A stretch of DNA of 64,000 nucleotides from Planctomycetota bacterium (GTDB lineage: Bacteria > Planctomycetota > UBA1135 > UBA2386). The position numbers were made by a program, and so were the translations under genes. The DNA is taken from the NCBI GenBank assembly GCA_020638655.1, contig JACKIC010000002.1:620001-684000 (forward strand). The letters run 5' to 3'. Under the pieces are notes generated by a model. It had not been told where the DNA came from and did not search any database. It worked only from the letters and a program-made list of their open reading frames with translations. This document shows, one piece after another, positions 16,407 to 25,251 of the stretch (positions are counted from its first letter, which is position 1; every line of letters begins with the position of its first letter).

Positions 16407-17927
16407 TCACGACAGCGGCGGCAGCTGCCCGGCCTGCACGTAGGCGCGTTCGTAGAGATACAGCCCGCACCAGCCGCCGACGGCGCACAGCGCCAGCGCC
16501 GCGGGGTGGCCGACGCCGCCCTGCACCAGCAGCATCGCCAGCAGCGCCGTCGCGGTCGTCGTCGCCAACCCAGTGTGGAACGCCGACAGCCGGCTGCCGG
16601 TCCACGCGGGCACCGTCGGCAGCAGGGCCGCGGCCATCTTCGCGTTGTGGGTGTGATGCTTGCCGAAGCGCTCCATGAGGCCCAGCAGGTGGTGCACCAG
16701 CGCCAGCACCACCACGGCGACCGCGAGCTTGCGATCGGGCGCGAACGCGAGCATCGCCGCGCCGCCGACCATCAGCGCCTGCACCAGCAGGTGCGGCAGC
16801 AGCACACGCGTGTTCTGCCACAGGTCGCGGCCCTCACACTGCGCGAACAGGAACGCCGTGTAGGCCGCGGCCAGTGAGCCGCCGACGAGGTTGGTCCAGC
16901 GCAGGCCGTCGGCGAGGCCGTGCAGGCCGAAGAAGCGTGCCGCCAGGATCGCGGTGCTCAGCCCGCCGAACGCCATCAGCACCCAGGCGCCCTTGACCAG
17001 CCAGCTGCGCGTGTTGGGGCGCAGCACGATCGACAGGAACTGCTTGGGGCGCTTGAGGTCGGCGACGAGCAGCACGTTGGTCACGGCCAGGAACACCAGC
17101 GCGAACAGCTCGGGCAGGTAGTCGCGCACGAAGCCCTGCGCGCTCGGCATGAACGCCACGAACGGCGCCCACAGCGCCGCGCCGGCGGCGATGCCCTTGG
17201 TCACCAGGTAGGCGTTGACCTTCCAGCCCCAGTGCACCTTGTGGTCGGTGTTGAGCGTCACCCGGGCGTCGCTGCGCTGCAGGCGCTCGACGTCGGGCGC
17301 CGGCAGCGCCGGCTTGGGCAGGCGCCGGTCGCTCCACAGGTACATGTCGTCTTCGCGGGCGGTGCCCGGCTCCAGCGCGGCGGCGTGCGCGCCCAGGTAG
17401 AAGACGTTCGGGCCGGTGTTCTGTTCGGGGCGCCGCACCGTCGCGCCCGGCACCTCGGCGAGCAGCTTGCTGACGGGGCTGTGCGGATCGTGCAGGTCGC
17501 CGCTGATGATCGCGGTCTCGGGGCAGACGATCTCGCAGGCCGGCTTGAGCCCCTGCTCGACGCGGTGCGCGCAGAAGTGGCACTTCTCGGCGCCGCCGGT
17601 CTCCTCGTTGAGGTGCAGGGCGTCGTAGGGGCAGGCCTGCATGCAGGCCTTGCAGCCGATGCAGATGTCCTTGGCCAGGTCGACGATGCCGTCGGGGCGC
17701 TTGTCGAGGGCGGTGACCGGGCAGATCGTCACGCAGGGCGCCGCCGTGCACTGGTTGCAGCGCAGCACCGCAAAGTGCCGCCGCACCGTCGGGAACTCGC
17801 CGACGTCGGTGTACTTGACCCAGGTGCGGAAGTCCCCCAGGGGCACCTCGTTCTCGCTCTTGCAGGCGACCGTGCAGGCGTGGCAGCCGATGCATCGGCG
17901 CTGGTCGAGGACGAAGGCGTATTGCAT
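16407..17927 (-). CDS. Fused four-cluster FeS and NrfD-like membrane subunit
   Basis: A 506-residue protein starting at ATG 17927. Residues 1-190 form a DmsB/PsrB-type electron-transfer domain with four [4Fe-4S] Cys quartets (CIGCHACTVAC, CNQCTAAPC, CIGCKACMQAC, CHFCAHRVEQGLKPACEIVC). Residues about 250-506 are a multi-span membrane domain resembling the NrfD/PsrC/DmsC quinone-interacting subunits. It would pass electrons between the Mo subunit (5829-8591) and the quinone pool. Normally B and C are separate proteins; here they are fused, and the catalytic gene is not adjacent. There is no Tat signal. The exact C-subunit family needs a profile search. Confidence 0.85.
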   Translation of the reverse strand: MQYAFVLDQRRCIGCHACTVACKSENEVPLGDFRTWVKYTDVGEFPTVRRHFAVLRCNQCTAAPCVTICPVTALDKRPDGIVDLAKDICIGCKACMQACPYDALHLNEETGGAEKCHFCAHRVEQGLKPACEIVCPETAIISGDLHDPHSPVSKLLAEVPGATVRRPEQNTGPNVFYLGAHAAALEPGTAREDDMYLWSDRRLPKPALPAPDVERLQRSDARVTLNTDHKVHWGWKVNAYLVTKGIAAGAALWAPFVAFMPSAQGFVRDYLPELFALVFLAVTNVLLVADLKRPKQFLSIVLRPNTRSWLVKGAWVLMAFGGLSTAILAARFFGLHGLADGLRWTNLVGGSLAAAYTAFLFAQCEGRDLWQNTRVLLPHLLVQALMVGGAAMLAFAPDRKLAVAVVVLALVHHLLGLMERFGKHHTHNAKMAAALLPTVPAWTGSRLSAFHTGLATTTATALLAMLLVQGGVGHPAALALCAVGGWCGLYLYERAYVQAGQLPPLS

Positions 17928-18220
17928 GGGCCCGCGCAGGATAACGATGGCCTGGGCAGGTGCCAGCACGAGCCGTCGCGACCCTGGCCGGGGATTGGCC
18001 GTTCGGGCCTTGCGCAAATCCAAGGACTCTGGGATCGTTCCGCCCCGACAGCGACCTTCCCGGGGCGCGCTCCGCCCGATCTGCGCCAATGCAGGCCGGC
18101 CGGGGGCTCCCAATCGGGCTCCGCTCTAACGACACCGGCAGCGTTCGCCCTTTCGCCGCCCGTGCGCCTGTAAACGAGAAAAGGGTTACGAAGATCGTCA
18201 GACAGACAGAGTCAGATTCG

Positions 18221-18766
18221 ATGGGTACGAGACTGTACGTAGGCAACCTTTCTTTCCAGACCACCGAAGACGTGCTCCGTGATGCCTTCGGGGCAGACGG
18301 GCGCACCGTCACCGATTGCAAGATCATGCTCGAGCGCGACACCGGTCGCTCGCGCGGGTTCGCGTTCGTCGAGATGGCGAACGATGCGGACGCGCAAGCT
18401 GCGATCGCCGCGATGAACGGCTTCGACCTCGATGGCCGCTCGCTGCGCGTCAACGAGGCCCAGCCGCGCGCGGAAGGCGGCGGTGGCGGCGGCGGCCGTA
18501 GCTTCGGCGGCGGCGGCGGTGGCCGCGGCGGCTTCGGCGGCGGTGGTGGTGGTCGCGGCGGCTACGGTGGCGGCGGCGGCGGTGGCCGCGGCGGCTACGG
18601 CGGTGGCGGCGGCGGCGGTGGCCGCGGCGGCTACGGTGGTGGCGGCGGCGGTGGCCGCGGTGGCTACGGTGGTGGTGGTGGCGGCGGTGGCCGCGGCCGC
18701 GGTGGGCGTCGCAACGACGACGACTACGGTGGCGGCGGTGGCGGCGGTGGCGGCGACGAGTGGTAG
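18221..18766 (+). CDS. RRM RNA-binding protein with Gly/Arg-rich tail
   Basis: A 181-residue protein. Residues 1-80 are one RNA-recognition motif with RNP2 (LYVGNL) and RNP1 (RGFAFVEM). The tail is almost all Gly with regular RGG, GGY and GGF units and ends DEW. This layout matches bacterial/cyanobacterial glycine-rich RNA-binding proteins, which bind single-stranded RNA and are often cold-induced. The start is ATG 18221 (MGTRLYVGNL). The 293-bp upstream gap has a less GC-rich segment from about 18165 but no clear Shine-Dalgarno site. The repetitive GGN codons make the DNA of the tail low-complexity and prone to length change. Confidence 0.92.
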   Translation: MGTRLYVGNLSFQTTEDVLRDAFGADGRTVTDCKIMLERDTGRSRGFAFVEMANDADAQAAIAAMNGFDLDGRSLRVNEAQPRAEGGGGGGGRSFGGGGGGRGGFGGGGGGRGGYGGGGGGGRGGYGGGGGGGGRGGYGGGGGGGRGGYGGGGGGGGRGRGGRRNDDDYGGGGGGGGGDEW

Positions 18767-18808
18767 TGAGGCAGGCGCGCGCCGTCCGGTGCGTGCCGCT
18801 CTGACTTC

Positions 18809-18840
18809 CTGGTTGCCTGCTGAGGCCTGAGCCTCACCAG
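18809..18840 (+). terminator. Hairpin downstream of RRM gene
   Basis: A two-part stem lies about 45 nt after the RRM stop: outer CTGGT/ACCAG and inner TGAGGC/GCCTCA around a CTGA loop. There is no U-tract. It is a possible terminator. The rest of 18767-19054 shows no gene. Confidence 0.35.
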
Positions 18841-19054
18841 CCTTCCGGTCGGACTCCGCTTTGCCGGTGTCCCAGGCCGGGTTTCCGGGCCCGTGTGCAG
18901 TTCGCTGCGCCGGGCTCGTGCTCCGTACGCGTCGAGCCCCTCAGAGGCCGCACGGAACTGCTGGCTTCGATGCGGTTGGCTCCAGTCGGCCGAAGGCGCA
19001 TCGCCCGCGACCGCAGCGAAACCAGCAGTCCACACCTGAATCGCTGAGCCGCGC

Positions 19055-19079
19055 GTCAGGAACGCCGAGCCGCGAGGAC
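19055..19079. repeat. Partial copy (right half) of hairpin repeat
   Basis: These 25 bases (starting GTCAGGAACGCC and ending GCGAGGAC) are identical to the right half of the 69-bp hairpin elements at 19126 and 19245. No matching left half precedes them, so this looks like a truncated third copy. Confidence 0.7.
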
Positions 19080-19125
19080 ATCAGTCGGGCCGCGGCTGCT
19101 TGATCCGCCTGCCATGCTTCTCGGC

Positions 19126-19194
19126 CACCCCTCGCGGCGTGCCGGCGCCAGTTGTTCTGCCTCGCCGGCGTCAGGAACGCCGAGCCGCGAGGAC
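19126..19194. repeat. 69-bp palindromic repeat, copy A
   Basis: The element starts CACCCCTCGCGGCGTGCCGG and ends ACGCCGAGCCGCGAGGAC. The ends pair as CCTCGCGGC/GCCGCGAGG and, further in, GCCGGCG/CGCCGGC, with a short GTCAGGAACGCC-type bulge on the right arm. It repeats 119 bp later with the same length. Weaker similarity also extends into the spacer. It resembles a REP-type intergenic palindrome. It does not encode a convincing protein. Confidence 0.75.
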
Positions 19195-19244
19195 CCAGCC
19201 AGGTCGGGGCGCGGCTGTTCAACTCGCCGTGGCCGCGTCTCGCC

Positions 19245-19313
19245 CACCCCTCGCGGCGTGCCGGCGCCAGATCCCTCGAATCGCCGGCGTCAGGAACGCC
19301 GAGCCGCGAGGAC
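19245..19313. repeat. 69-bp palindromic repeat, copy B
   Basis: Same element as copy A, differing mainly in the loop (ATCCCTCGAAT instead of TTGTTCTGCCT). It ends 1 bp from the stop codon of the minus-strand one-TM peptide, so it may also end that transcript. The differing loop over conserved stems suggests selection on, or recent copying of, the palindromic arms. Confidence 0.75.
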
Positions 19314-19314
19314 A

Positions 19315-19476
19315 TCACTGCATCGGGATGTTGCCCTTGTCGACGAGCAGGGTCAGGCCCATGCCGATCGCGAGCAGGATGAAGAACACCAGGATGCCGA
19401 TGCCGATGGCGAAGCCGCCAGCGGCGGGGGCGAGTTCCTTGGGGTCGATCGGGAACGGCTTGGACGATTCGCTCAT
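19315..19476 (-). CDS. Single-TM small membrane protein, unknown
   Basis: A 53-residue product from ATG 19476. It has a polar N-terminus (MSESSKPFPIDPKELAPAAG) then one long hydrophobic helix (residues about 20-44, rich in Gly, Ile, Leu, Phe) and a short tail (DKGNIPMQ). It is predicted to sit in the inner membrane. It lies between the hairpin repeats and the M1 peptidase, in the same direction as the peptidase and 72 bp downstream of it, so the two may share a transcript. No family is recognised. Confidence 0.6.
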   Translation of the reverse strand: MSESSKPFPIDPKELAPAAGGFAIGIGILVFFILLAIGMGLTLLVDKGNIPMQ

Positions 19477-19548
19477 GGTTCGGGGCAGCAGGTTAGCGCG
19501 GCGGGTTCTGATCGGCAAACGGTCGTTGTGGGCCCAGGATTTCGCGGC

Positions 19549-21396
19549 TCACTTGCCCGCCGGGTGGAAACCGAGCAGGTCGTCGAGGGTGCGCTGCGCG
19601 ACGGCGTGGTAACGCGGGCGCGCCTTGGTGTAGATCGCGGTGGCGCGGGCCTTGCCGTCCTCGGCGCGCAGCAGGGCCTGGTAGAGCGGCGTCAGGAACT
19701 TGCGCCGGCCGACAGTCATCAGGAACAGGTCCAGGCGCCGGTCGACGGCCCGGTAGCCGTGGTCGATGGCGAGCTCGAGCCACTTGGCGAGGATCTCGCT
19801 GTTGCCGCTGCGCGTGAAGGCGAAGGCCTGGTCGAGGGCCGCGAGCTGTTCGGGGCTGGGGTCCTTCAGTTCGCCGAGGAAGCGCAGCCACTGCTGGGTG
19901 ACCCAGCCCTTGGTGTCGAGTGAAGCCGGCGCGGCGCCGCCCTGCAGCGCGGCGACGACGGCGTCGACCTGCGCGAACAGGGCGCTGTCCGGGACCGGCG
20001 CGTCGCCCGGCAAGCCGCCGGCCTCGACCCACCTGGGCACATCGATCTGCGCGGCGCGTTGCGGGTCCCCGCGCAGCAGCTCCTGGTCCAGGAAGGCCAG
20101 GAAGTCGGCCGTGGTCAGACTGCGGAACGCGTGCTGGTCGAACCACGCGCGCAAGAACGCATCCATGCGCGCGCGGCCGAAGACCTGCTCGAGGCGGCGC
20201 AGGAACGCGGCGCCCTTCTCGTAGGGCACCTGGGTCATGCCGTCGTCGGGGTTGCGGCCGGCGAGGTCGATGTGCAGGCGCTGGTCGGCGTCGGGCAGCG
20301 TCGCCAGCTCTTCGCGCAGTCCCTGCACGCCGAGCACGATCTCCATCGCCGAGCGGTCCTTGCCGTAGACGTGCTCCATGATCCGGTTCTCGAGGTAGAC
20401 GGTGAAACCCTCGTTGAGCCAGAAGTCGCGCCAGGTGGCGTTGGTGACCAGGTTGCCCGACCAGGAGTGCGCGAGCTCGTGCGCGATCAGCGCGACCAGC
20501 GACTTGTCGCCGGCGAGGATCGTCGGCGTGGCGAAGGTCAGGCACGGGTTCTCCATGCCGCCGAACGGAAAGCTCGGCGGCAGCACGAGCACGTCGTAGC
20601 GCCCCCAGCGATAGGGGCCGAACAGCTCCTCGCAGGCGGCGATCATCGACTCGGTGTCGGCGAACTCCGCGGCCGCGCGGTCGATCGTGGCGGGCTCGGC
20701 CCAGATGGCGCAGCGCGGGCTGATGTCGCGCGAGGTGAGGTCGCCGCAGGCCAGGGCGATCAGGTAGCTCGGCACCGGCTTGGTCATCTGGAAGCACCCG
20801 ACCGGGCCGTCCCAGCTGCGCACGTCGGCGCTCATGACCGGCACCAGCCCGGCCGGCGCGGTGATCTTCGCGCTCCAGGTGCAGCGCACCGCGGGGGAGT
20901 CCTGCAACGGGATCCAGCTGCGGGTCAGGATGGCCTGGCCCTGGGTGAACAGGAACGGCCTGGTGCCGCCGTTGGTCTGCTCGGGCGCGAGCCACTGCAT
21001 GGCCTCCGCCGTGGGCGCGGTCGCGTAGTGGATGGTCACGCAGTCGATCCCGGGGGGCAGGTGGATCGTCAGCGCGCGCCCCAGGTGGGGATCCTCCTCG
21101 CCGAGCAGGACCGGCACGCTGGCGTTGTCGACCTCGATGCAGTCGATCTGCAGCCCGTCGGTGTCCAGCACCAGGGGCGCGTCCGGATCGATGCGTTCGA
21201 GCATCAGCGTCACCCGGCCGCGGGCGACGTGGGCGTCGAAGTCGAGGGTGAGGTCGAGGTCGAGATGCTGCACACGCACCTGGTCGGGGCGCGCGAAGCT
21301 GTGGACGTCGTGTACGGGCATGGGCGCGGCGGGGGGCGGCGGCGCCGCGCAGGCCCAGAGCAGCCCGAACGGCAGGATCGAGAGCATCGAACGCAT
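19549..21396 (-). CDS. M1-family zinc aminopeptidase lipoprotein
   Basis: A 615-residue lipoprotein. The signal sequence ends at the lipobox LWAC (Cys16). It is a gluzincin of the M1 family: zinc ligands are H306 and H310 in HELAH plus E329 in WLNEGF, with the substrate-binding GGMEN motif at 279-283. The PFGGMENP context and compact length are closest to the leukotriene-A4-hydrolase/aminopeptidase branch. It removes N-terminal residues from peptides, here at the cell envelope. The start is ATG 21396, or possibly ATG 21387. The upstream neighbour on the same strand is the BNR protein. Confidence 0.93.
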   Translation of the reverse strand: MRSMLSILPFGLLWACAAPPPPAAPMPVHDVHSFARPDQVRVQHLDLDLTLDFDAHVARGRVTLMLERIDPDAPLVLDTDGLQIDCIEVDNASVPVLLGEEDPHLGRALTIHLPPGIDCVTIHYATAPTAEAMQWLAPEQTNGGTRPFLFTQGQAILTRSWIPLQDSPAVRCTWSAKITAPAGLVPVMSADVRSWDGPVGCFQMTKPVPSYLIALACGDLTSRDISPRCAIWAEPATIDRAAAEFADTESMIAACEELFGPYRWGRYDVLVLPPSFPFGGMENPCLTFATPTILAGDKSLVALIAHELAHSWSGNLVTNATWRDFWLNEGFTVYLENRIMEHVYGKDRSAMEIVLGVQGLREELATLPDADQRLHIDLAGRNPDDGMTQVPYEKGAAFLRRLEQVFGRARMDAFLRAWFDQHAFRSLTTADFLAFLDQELLRGDPQRAAQIDVPRWVEAGGLPGDAPVPDSALFAQVDAVVAALQGGAAPASLDTKGWVTQQWLRFLGELKDPSPEQLAALDQAFAFTRSGNSEILAKWLELAIDHGYRAVDRRLDLFLMTVGRRKFLTPLYQALLRAEDGKARATAIYTKARPRYHAVAQRTLDDLLGFHPAGK

Positions 21397-21454
21397 GCCA
21401 TCGGTTGTAGCCGCGGACGGCGGGCATCGCACGCCCGCGGTGTGCCGCCTTTCG

Positions 21455-21541
21455 CGCGAGCGGCCTCGCTCAGAACCGAAGCCGCGCCTCTCGGGCGCAG
21501 CGAGGTCCTGAGCCTGTCTGCGCAAGCGGCCTCGCTCAGAA
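21455..21541. repeat. Direct repeat pair of 21 bp
   Basis: CGCGAGCGGCCTCGCTCAGA at 21455 and CGCAAGCGGCCTCGCTCAGA at 21521 (each extending one further A) differ by one base over 21 and are 66 bp apart. The second copy spans the stop codon of the BNR gene. It may be a remnant of a local duplication. Confidence 0.5.
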
Positions 21542-23464
21542 GCGCAGCGGGTCGGTGTAGCTGACGAACAGGCGCGGGCCGAACGAGACGGTGCCGGCGG
21601 CGCAGTCGATCGGGAAGCCGAGCAGCGCGGTCAGGTTCGGGATGCCGCCCGGGATCGTGAACGTCGCGTCACCGCTCGCCGAGACGCCGGCGAAGGTGGT
21701 GTAGGCGCTCGCGAACAGCAACTGGAACCAGATGTCGTTCTGCAGGCCGACGAAGAAGCCGTCGGTGTTGCCCGCGACCGCGTGGCCCGGGATGGTGCCG
21801 CCGCCCGAGATCATCAGGAAGCCGTAGTTGCTGCTCTCGCTGGGGTCGAGCTTGTTCATCTCGATCACGCCGCCCACGAGCAGCGGGCTGCGCAGGACCG
21901 GGTACTTGCCGCCGGTATAGAAGCAGTGGTTGGTGGCGTTGCTGTTGCCCAGGCGCTCGTCGACGTAGACGAGGCCGTAGTCACCGTTGAGGCTGACGGC
22001 GCAGTAGACGTCGTCGATGTCGATCACGCCCGAGGGCGTGCTGCAGCTGCCCATGGTGGTGAACTGCGAGGCGGTCACGGTGAGGCCCGCGTCGTGGCTG
22101 AGCGCGATGCCGCCCTCTTCCTGGCCGCTGCACTGCTCCCAGACCGCGCAGATCACCTTGCGGTTGACGTCGACGTCGTAGAGCGTCGAGGCCAGGCCGT
22201 TGAGCAGGTGGTGCGAACCGATGTTGGCGATGAAGTCGTTGCCGCCGTTGCGGTCCACGGCCAAACGCGCGTAGTTGCTGTTGGTCGGGGCAAGCCGGTC
22301 GTCGCGGTAGAGGATCGCGATCACGCCGCCTTCGACGGCGACCTTGAAACCGTCGACGTCGTTGTCACCGAGGCCCGAGCCGTTGCTCGGCCCGTTCGGG
22401 ATGTCGCTGCACATCACGCCGCGTTGACTCCAGGTGACGGTGTTGTTGTTGAGGTCGAGGTCGCCGCGGTCCATCCAGACGTCGTCCTGGTCGACGCGCG
22501 AGTCCTCCATGAAGGTGTAGGCGTAGAGACCGTCGACGCACGCGAACGGCTGGCGCGCGTCGGCCCAGGTCAGCGGCGCGGTGAACTGCGTGTGGTTGAA
22601 CGGCGCCGAGAAGGTGGCGCCGCCGTCGAACGAGGTGACCGAGTAGACCTGGTTCTGGCCGGCCATGACCGGGTCGCTGTCGTCCTTCCAGCAGATGTGC
22701 ACGACGTTGTCCTGCGCGTCGACGCAGGGGTTGTCGACGTCGAAGGTGCCGTCGGCGAAGGTGGTGATGTCGACGCTCGGCAGCTGCACGCCGAAGACGC
22801 CGCCGGTGAAGCCCATGCGCGTGTAGGCGAAGTTCTCGTTGCCGGTGGCGCTGGCCGCGTAGTCCCACTCGTAGGTCATGTGCAGGCCGGTGCTGGTCGC
22901 GGCGCCGCGGTGTTCGTCGACGTCGTAGCGCGTGCTGCCGATGCCGGGGGTGGCGAGCACGGGCGCGCTCCAGGTCTGGCCCTGGTCGTTCGAGCCGACG
23001 ACGTAGACGCTCTGGCCGCCGCCGACGAGGTCGTCGCGGTTGGTGACCAGGCTCATGTAGACGTCGTCCGCGTAGCAGTAGAGATTGAGTTCGTTGCCGC
23101 CGGTGCCGAGGTCTTCGCCGCCGGCCGTGTTGCAGGTGTAGATCGTGACCGCGGGTTCGAAGTTGCGGCCGCCGTCGGTCGAACGGCGGAACTGGATCAC
23201 GATGTTGCCGCCGATCAGGTCGGCGTAGGCGACGTACATCAGCCGCGAGGTCGCGACCAGGCCGCCGGAGCGGTCGCTGAGCGCCTGCTTGGGCGACGCG
23301 ACCTTGAACATGGTGAACCCGGCGTCGAGGTTGTTGTTGGCGACGTTGTTGTGCACGCCGGCGACGGTGCTGAGCTGCAGGTCGGCGCGCGGCAGGTTGC
23401 TGTTGCTTTGCGCGAGCAACGGCAGGGACGAGAGCAGGAGGGTGGAGATGGTGAGGTGCTTCAT
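21536..23464 (-). CDS. Secreted BNR/Asp-box protein
   Basis: A 642-residue exported protein with a signal peptide (MKHLTISTLLLSSLPLLAQ). It carries Asp-box motifs of the sialidase/beta-propeller type: STDGGRNF, SNDQGQTW, SFDGGATF and SHDAGLTV. The propeller probably covers residues 60-500. The last 100 residues form a separate beta-rich domain with the pattern FFVGLQNDIWFQLLFASAY. Sialidase catalytic residues cannot be confirmed, so this may be a non-catalytic propeller. ATG 23464 is chosen because it begins the signal peptide. Asn/Asp content is higher than in its neighbours, typical of secreted beta proteins. Confidence 0.8.
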   Translation of the reverse strand: MKHLTISTLLLSSLPLLAQSNSNLPRADLQLSTVAGVHNNVANNNLDAGFTMFKVASPKQALSDRSGGLVATSRLMYVAYADLIGGNIVIQFRRSTDGGRNFEPAVTIYTCNTAGGEDLGTGGNELNLYCYADDVYMSLVTNRDDLVGGGQSVYVVGSNDQGQTWSAPVLATPGIGSTRYDVDEHRGAATSTGLHMTYEWDYAASATGNENFAYTRMGFTGGVFGVQLPSVDITTFADGTFDVDNPCVDAQDNVVHICWKDDSDPVMAGQNQVYSVTSFDGGATFSAPFNHTQFTAPLTWADARQPFACVDGLYAYTFMEDSRVDQDDVWMDRGDLDLNNNTVTWSQRGVMCSDIPNGPSNGSGLGDNDVDGFKVAVEGGVIAILYRDDRLAPTNSNYARLAVDRNGGNDFIANIGSHHLLNGLASTLYDVDVNRKVICAVWEQCSGQEEGGIALSHDAGLTVTASQFTTMGSCSTPSGVIDIDDVYCAVSLNGDYGLVYVDERLGNSNATNHCFYTGGKYPVLRSPLLVGGVIEMNKLDPSESSNYGFLMISGGGTIPGHAVAGNTDGFFVGLQNDIWFQLLFASAYTTFAGVSASGDATFTIPGGIPNLTALLGFPIDCAAGTVSFGPRLFVSYTDPLRF

Positions 23465-23641
23465 GAGACTGTTGGGCCCTTGGAAAGGAAGGGCGACACC
23501 AGACCCTGCCGTGATGAAACCTCGGCCAACGGCGGAGGAAGTCCTCGCCGTACGAGTCACACGAACCTTCACCTGGGCTTGGTTCGGCGCACATCGCGCC
23601 GCAGCGCGGCCTAACATTCTGCCGACGTTCCTGTGCCAGCC

Positions 23642-25063
23642 ATGACCTCCAACTCCAAGAGCATGCGACCGGGTCGCCTGGCGAGCGCTGCCGCGGTGCT
23701 GCTCGTGATGTTGGCGGGCCTGGGATGCTGGTTGTCACGCCACGACGATCCAGCGCCCGCGCCGCTACCGGCCGGGCAGATCGGCGCGTCCCCGCGTGGT
23801 GCTGCGGGAGAAGTCGTCGCGCGCGGAGTCGCTGGTGATCCAGCGGCCGCCGCGGCGCTCGAGCGCGCCGCGGCGCCAACGGGCGCCCCGGCAGAGCCGG
23901 TGGTCGACGGGTTGCGCGGGACGGTGAGGGTCGCGGTGTACCGCTGGCCGGCGCAACCGATCGAGGGGGCTCGGGTCGTGATCCCGCCCGTGCGTGGCGT
24001 CACCGACGCGGCGGGCGAGGTCCTGTTGCAGGTCGACCCCGGCTACCACCGCGTGTTGGTCGATCAGGTGCCCGAGGGTTTGCGCGGTCCCTGGGCGGAC
24101 TGGCTTCGGGAGGTCGGTGACGACCCCGATGGTCTCTGCTGCCACCACGTCCAGGTCGAGGTTGGCGAGGAGGTGCGGCATGCGGTGCGCCTGTTCGCGC
24201 CGTGCCAGCTGCAGGGCTTCGTGGTCGACGTGCACGGCGCGCCGGTGGTCGGTCGGGAAGTCGTGTTGAGGCCGGTGGCCGCGGCGTTGCGGCGACAGTT
24301 GCTCTCCGAGCGCACCGATGGGGCGGGGATGTTCGCGTTCGCCGACCTGCTGCCGGCAGAATACGACGTGGTGGTGACGCGTTCCGAAGGCGTCGCCGCG
24401 CCGATGCCGCGCCGCGTGCGGCCGCCTGAAGGGAGCGTGACCGTGTTGCCACCAATCTCCCTTGGCAGTGGCACGGGGGCGCTGCGAGGCCGGGCCTGCG
24501 GCGATCGCGGCGAGCCGCTCGTCGGCGTGCCGGTGACGGTCTGGGCGGCGCCCGGATCGTTGGCCGGCACAGAGCAGTCGTCGCGGCCCGAGGAGGCCCT
24601 TCACGAGGTGCTGACCGACGCGCGCGGCGACTTCGTGTGTGAGAGACTGCAGGCGGGCTCGGTGGTGGTGCAGGTGCACCGAACCTGGGCCGCAGGTCCC
24701 GACGCTCGGCAGTTGCTCGAGCCGATCGCCGCCGTGCCCGTGGAGGTCCGCGATGGCCAATGCGCTGAGCTGGGCCCGCTCGTCGGACGCCTGGCGCGGC
24801 CATTCGAGCTGAGCGTGCAACACGTCCCCTCGGACTGTCGGGTGTTCGTGGTCGCAGAGTCGCGCCGCAATCAGGGGCAGCAAGCCTGGCAGGAACTGAG
24901 GGTGCGCTCCCGTTTCGGAGCCCCCGCCGACCATCCCTGGTTCTGTGCCACGCCGCACGAGCCGGTCTGGGTCCTGGTCACCAGAGGGGATGCGCCGGCC
25001 TGGCAGCGGCGTGTGGTGCCGGTCGAGAACGAATCGCGGGTCGTCGCGGCCCGGCTGCCCTGA
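23642..25063 (+). CDS. Membrane-anchored Ig-like (CarboxypepD_reg-type) protein
   Basis: A 473-residue protein with an N-terminal hydrophobic anchor (LASAAAVLLVMLAGLGCWL; LGC could be a lipobox). It is followed by an Ala/Pro-rich linker and carboxypeptidase-regulatory-like modules (GVTDAAGEVLLQVDPGYH; VVDVHGAPVVGREVVL; GRACGDRGEPLVGVPVTV). There is no catalytic motif. The start ATG 23642 is preferred over GTG 23633. It is divergent from the BNR gene and precedes infC by about 190 bp. It belongs to the same module family as the tail of the sigma-factor fusion. Confidence 0.7.
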   Translation: MTSNSKSMRPGRLASAAAVLLVMLAGLGCWLSRHDDPAPAPLPAGQIGASPRGAAGEVVARGVAGDPAAAAALERAAAPTGAPAEPVVDGLRGTVRVAVYRWPAQPIEGARVVIPPVRGVTDAAGEVLLQVDPGYHRVLVDQVPEGLRGPWADWLREVGDDPDGLCCHHVQVEVGEEVRHAVRLFAPCQLQGFVVDVHGAPVVGREVVLRPVAAALRRQLLSERTDGAGMFAFADLLPAEYDVVVTRSEGVAAPMPRRVRPPEGSVTVLPPISLGSGTGALRGRACGDRGEPLVGVPVTVWAAPGSLAGTEQSSRPEEALHEVLTDARGDFVCERLQAGSVVVQVHRTWAAGPDARQLLEPIAAVPVEVRDGQCAELGPLVGRLARPFELSVQHVPSDCRVFVVAESRRNQGQQAWQELRVRSRFGAPADHPWFCATPHEPVWVLVTRGDAPAWQRRVVPVENESRVVAARLP

Positions 25064-25251
25064 GAGGGATCGGCGACGGATGACGGCTCCACCGGGTGCA
25101 GCCGAGGGCCCCCCGAGGCCGATAGCCGTTGCCACGGGAGGGCGCCCCCAATAGCCTTCTCGCCCCGTGGCGCGCCTCGCGCCGCATCCTTTCCGCCACA
25201 GAGCGAACCCAAGGAGTCCGTACCCAGTGCAAGAGTTGTCCAAGAGGATTC

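Noticed and set aside
18480..18760. Minisatellite in GGN-rich DNA
   Set aside because: It is the coding sequence of the glycine-rich RGG tail, in frame with the RRM domain.
19055..19313. CRISPR array
   Set aside because: Only 2.5 copies, unit of 69 bp with internal palindrome, period 119 bp, similar spacers and no cas genes.
18941..19318. Peptides encoded by the hairpin repeats (SSRLGVPDA repeats)
   Set aside because: The repeats are palindromic and intergenic. The peptide pattern simply follows from repeated DNA; no start signal or domain supports a gene.
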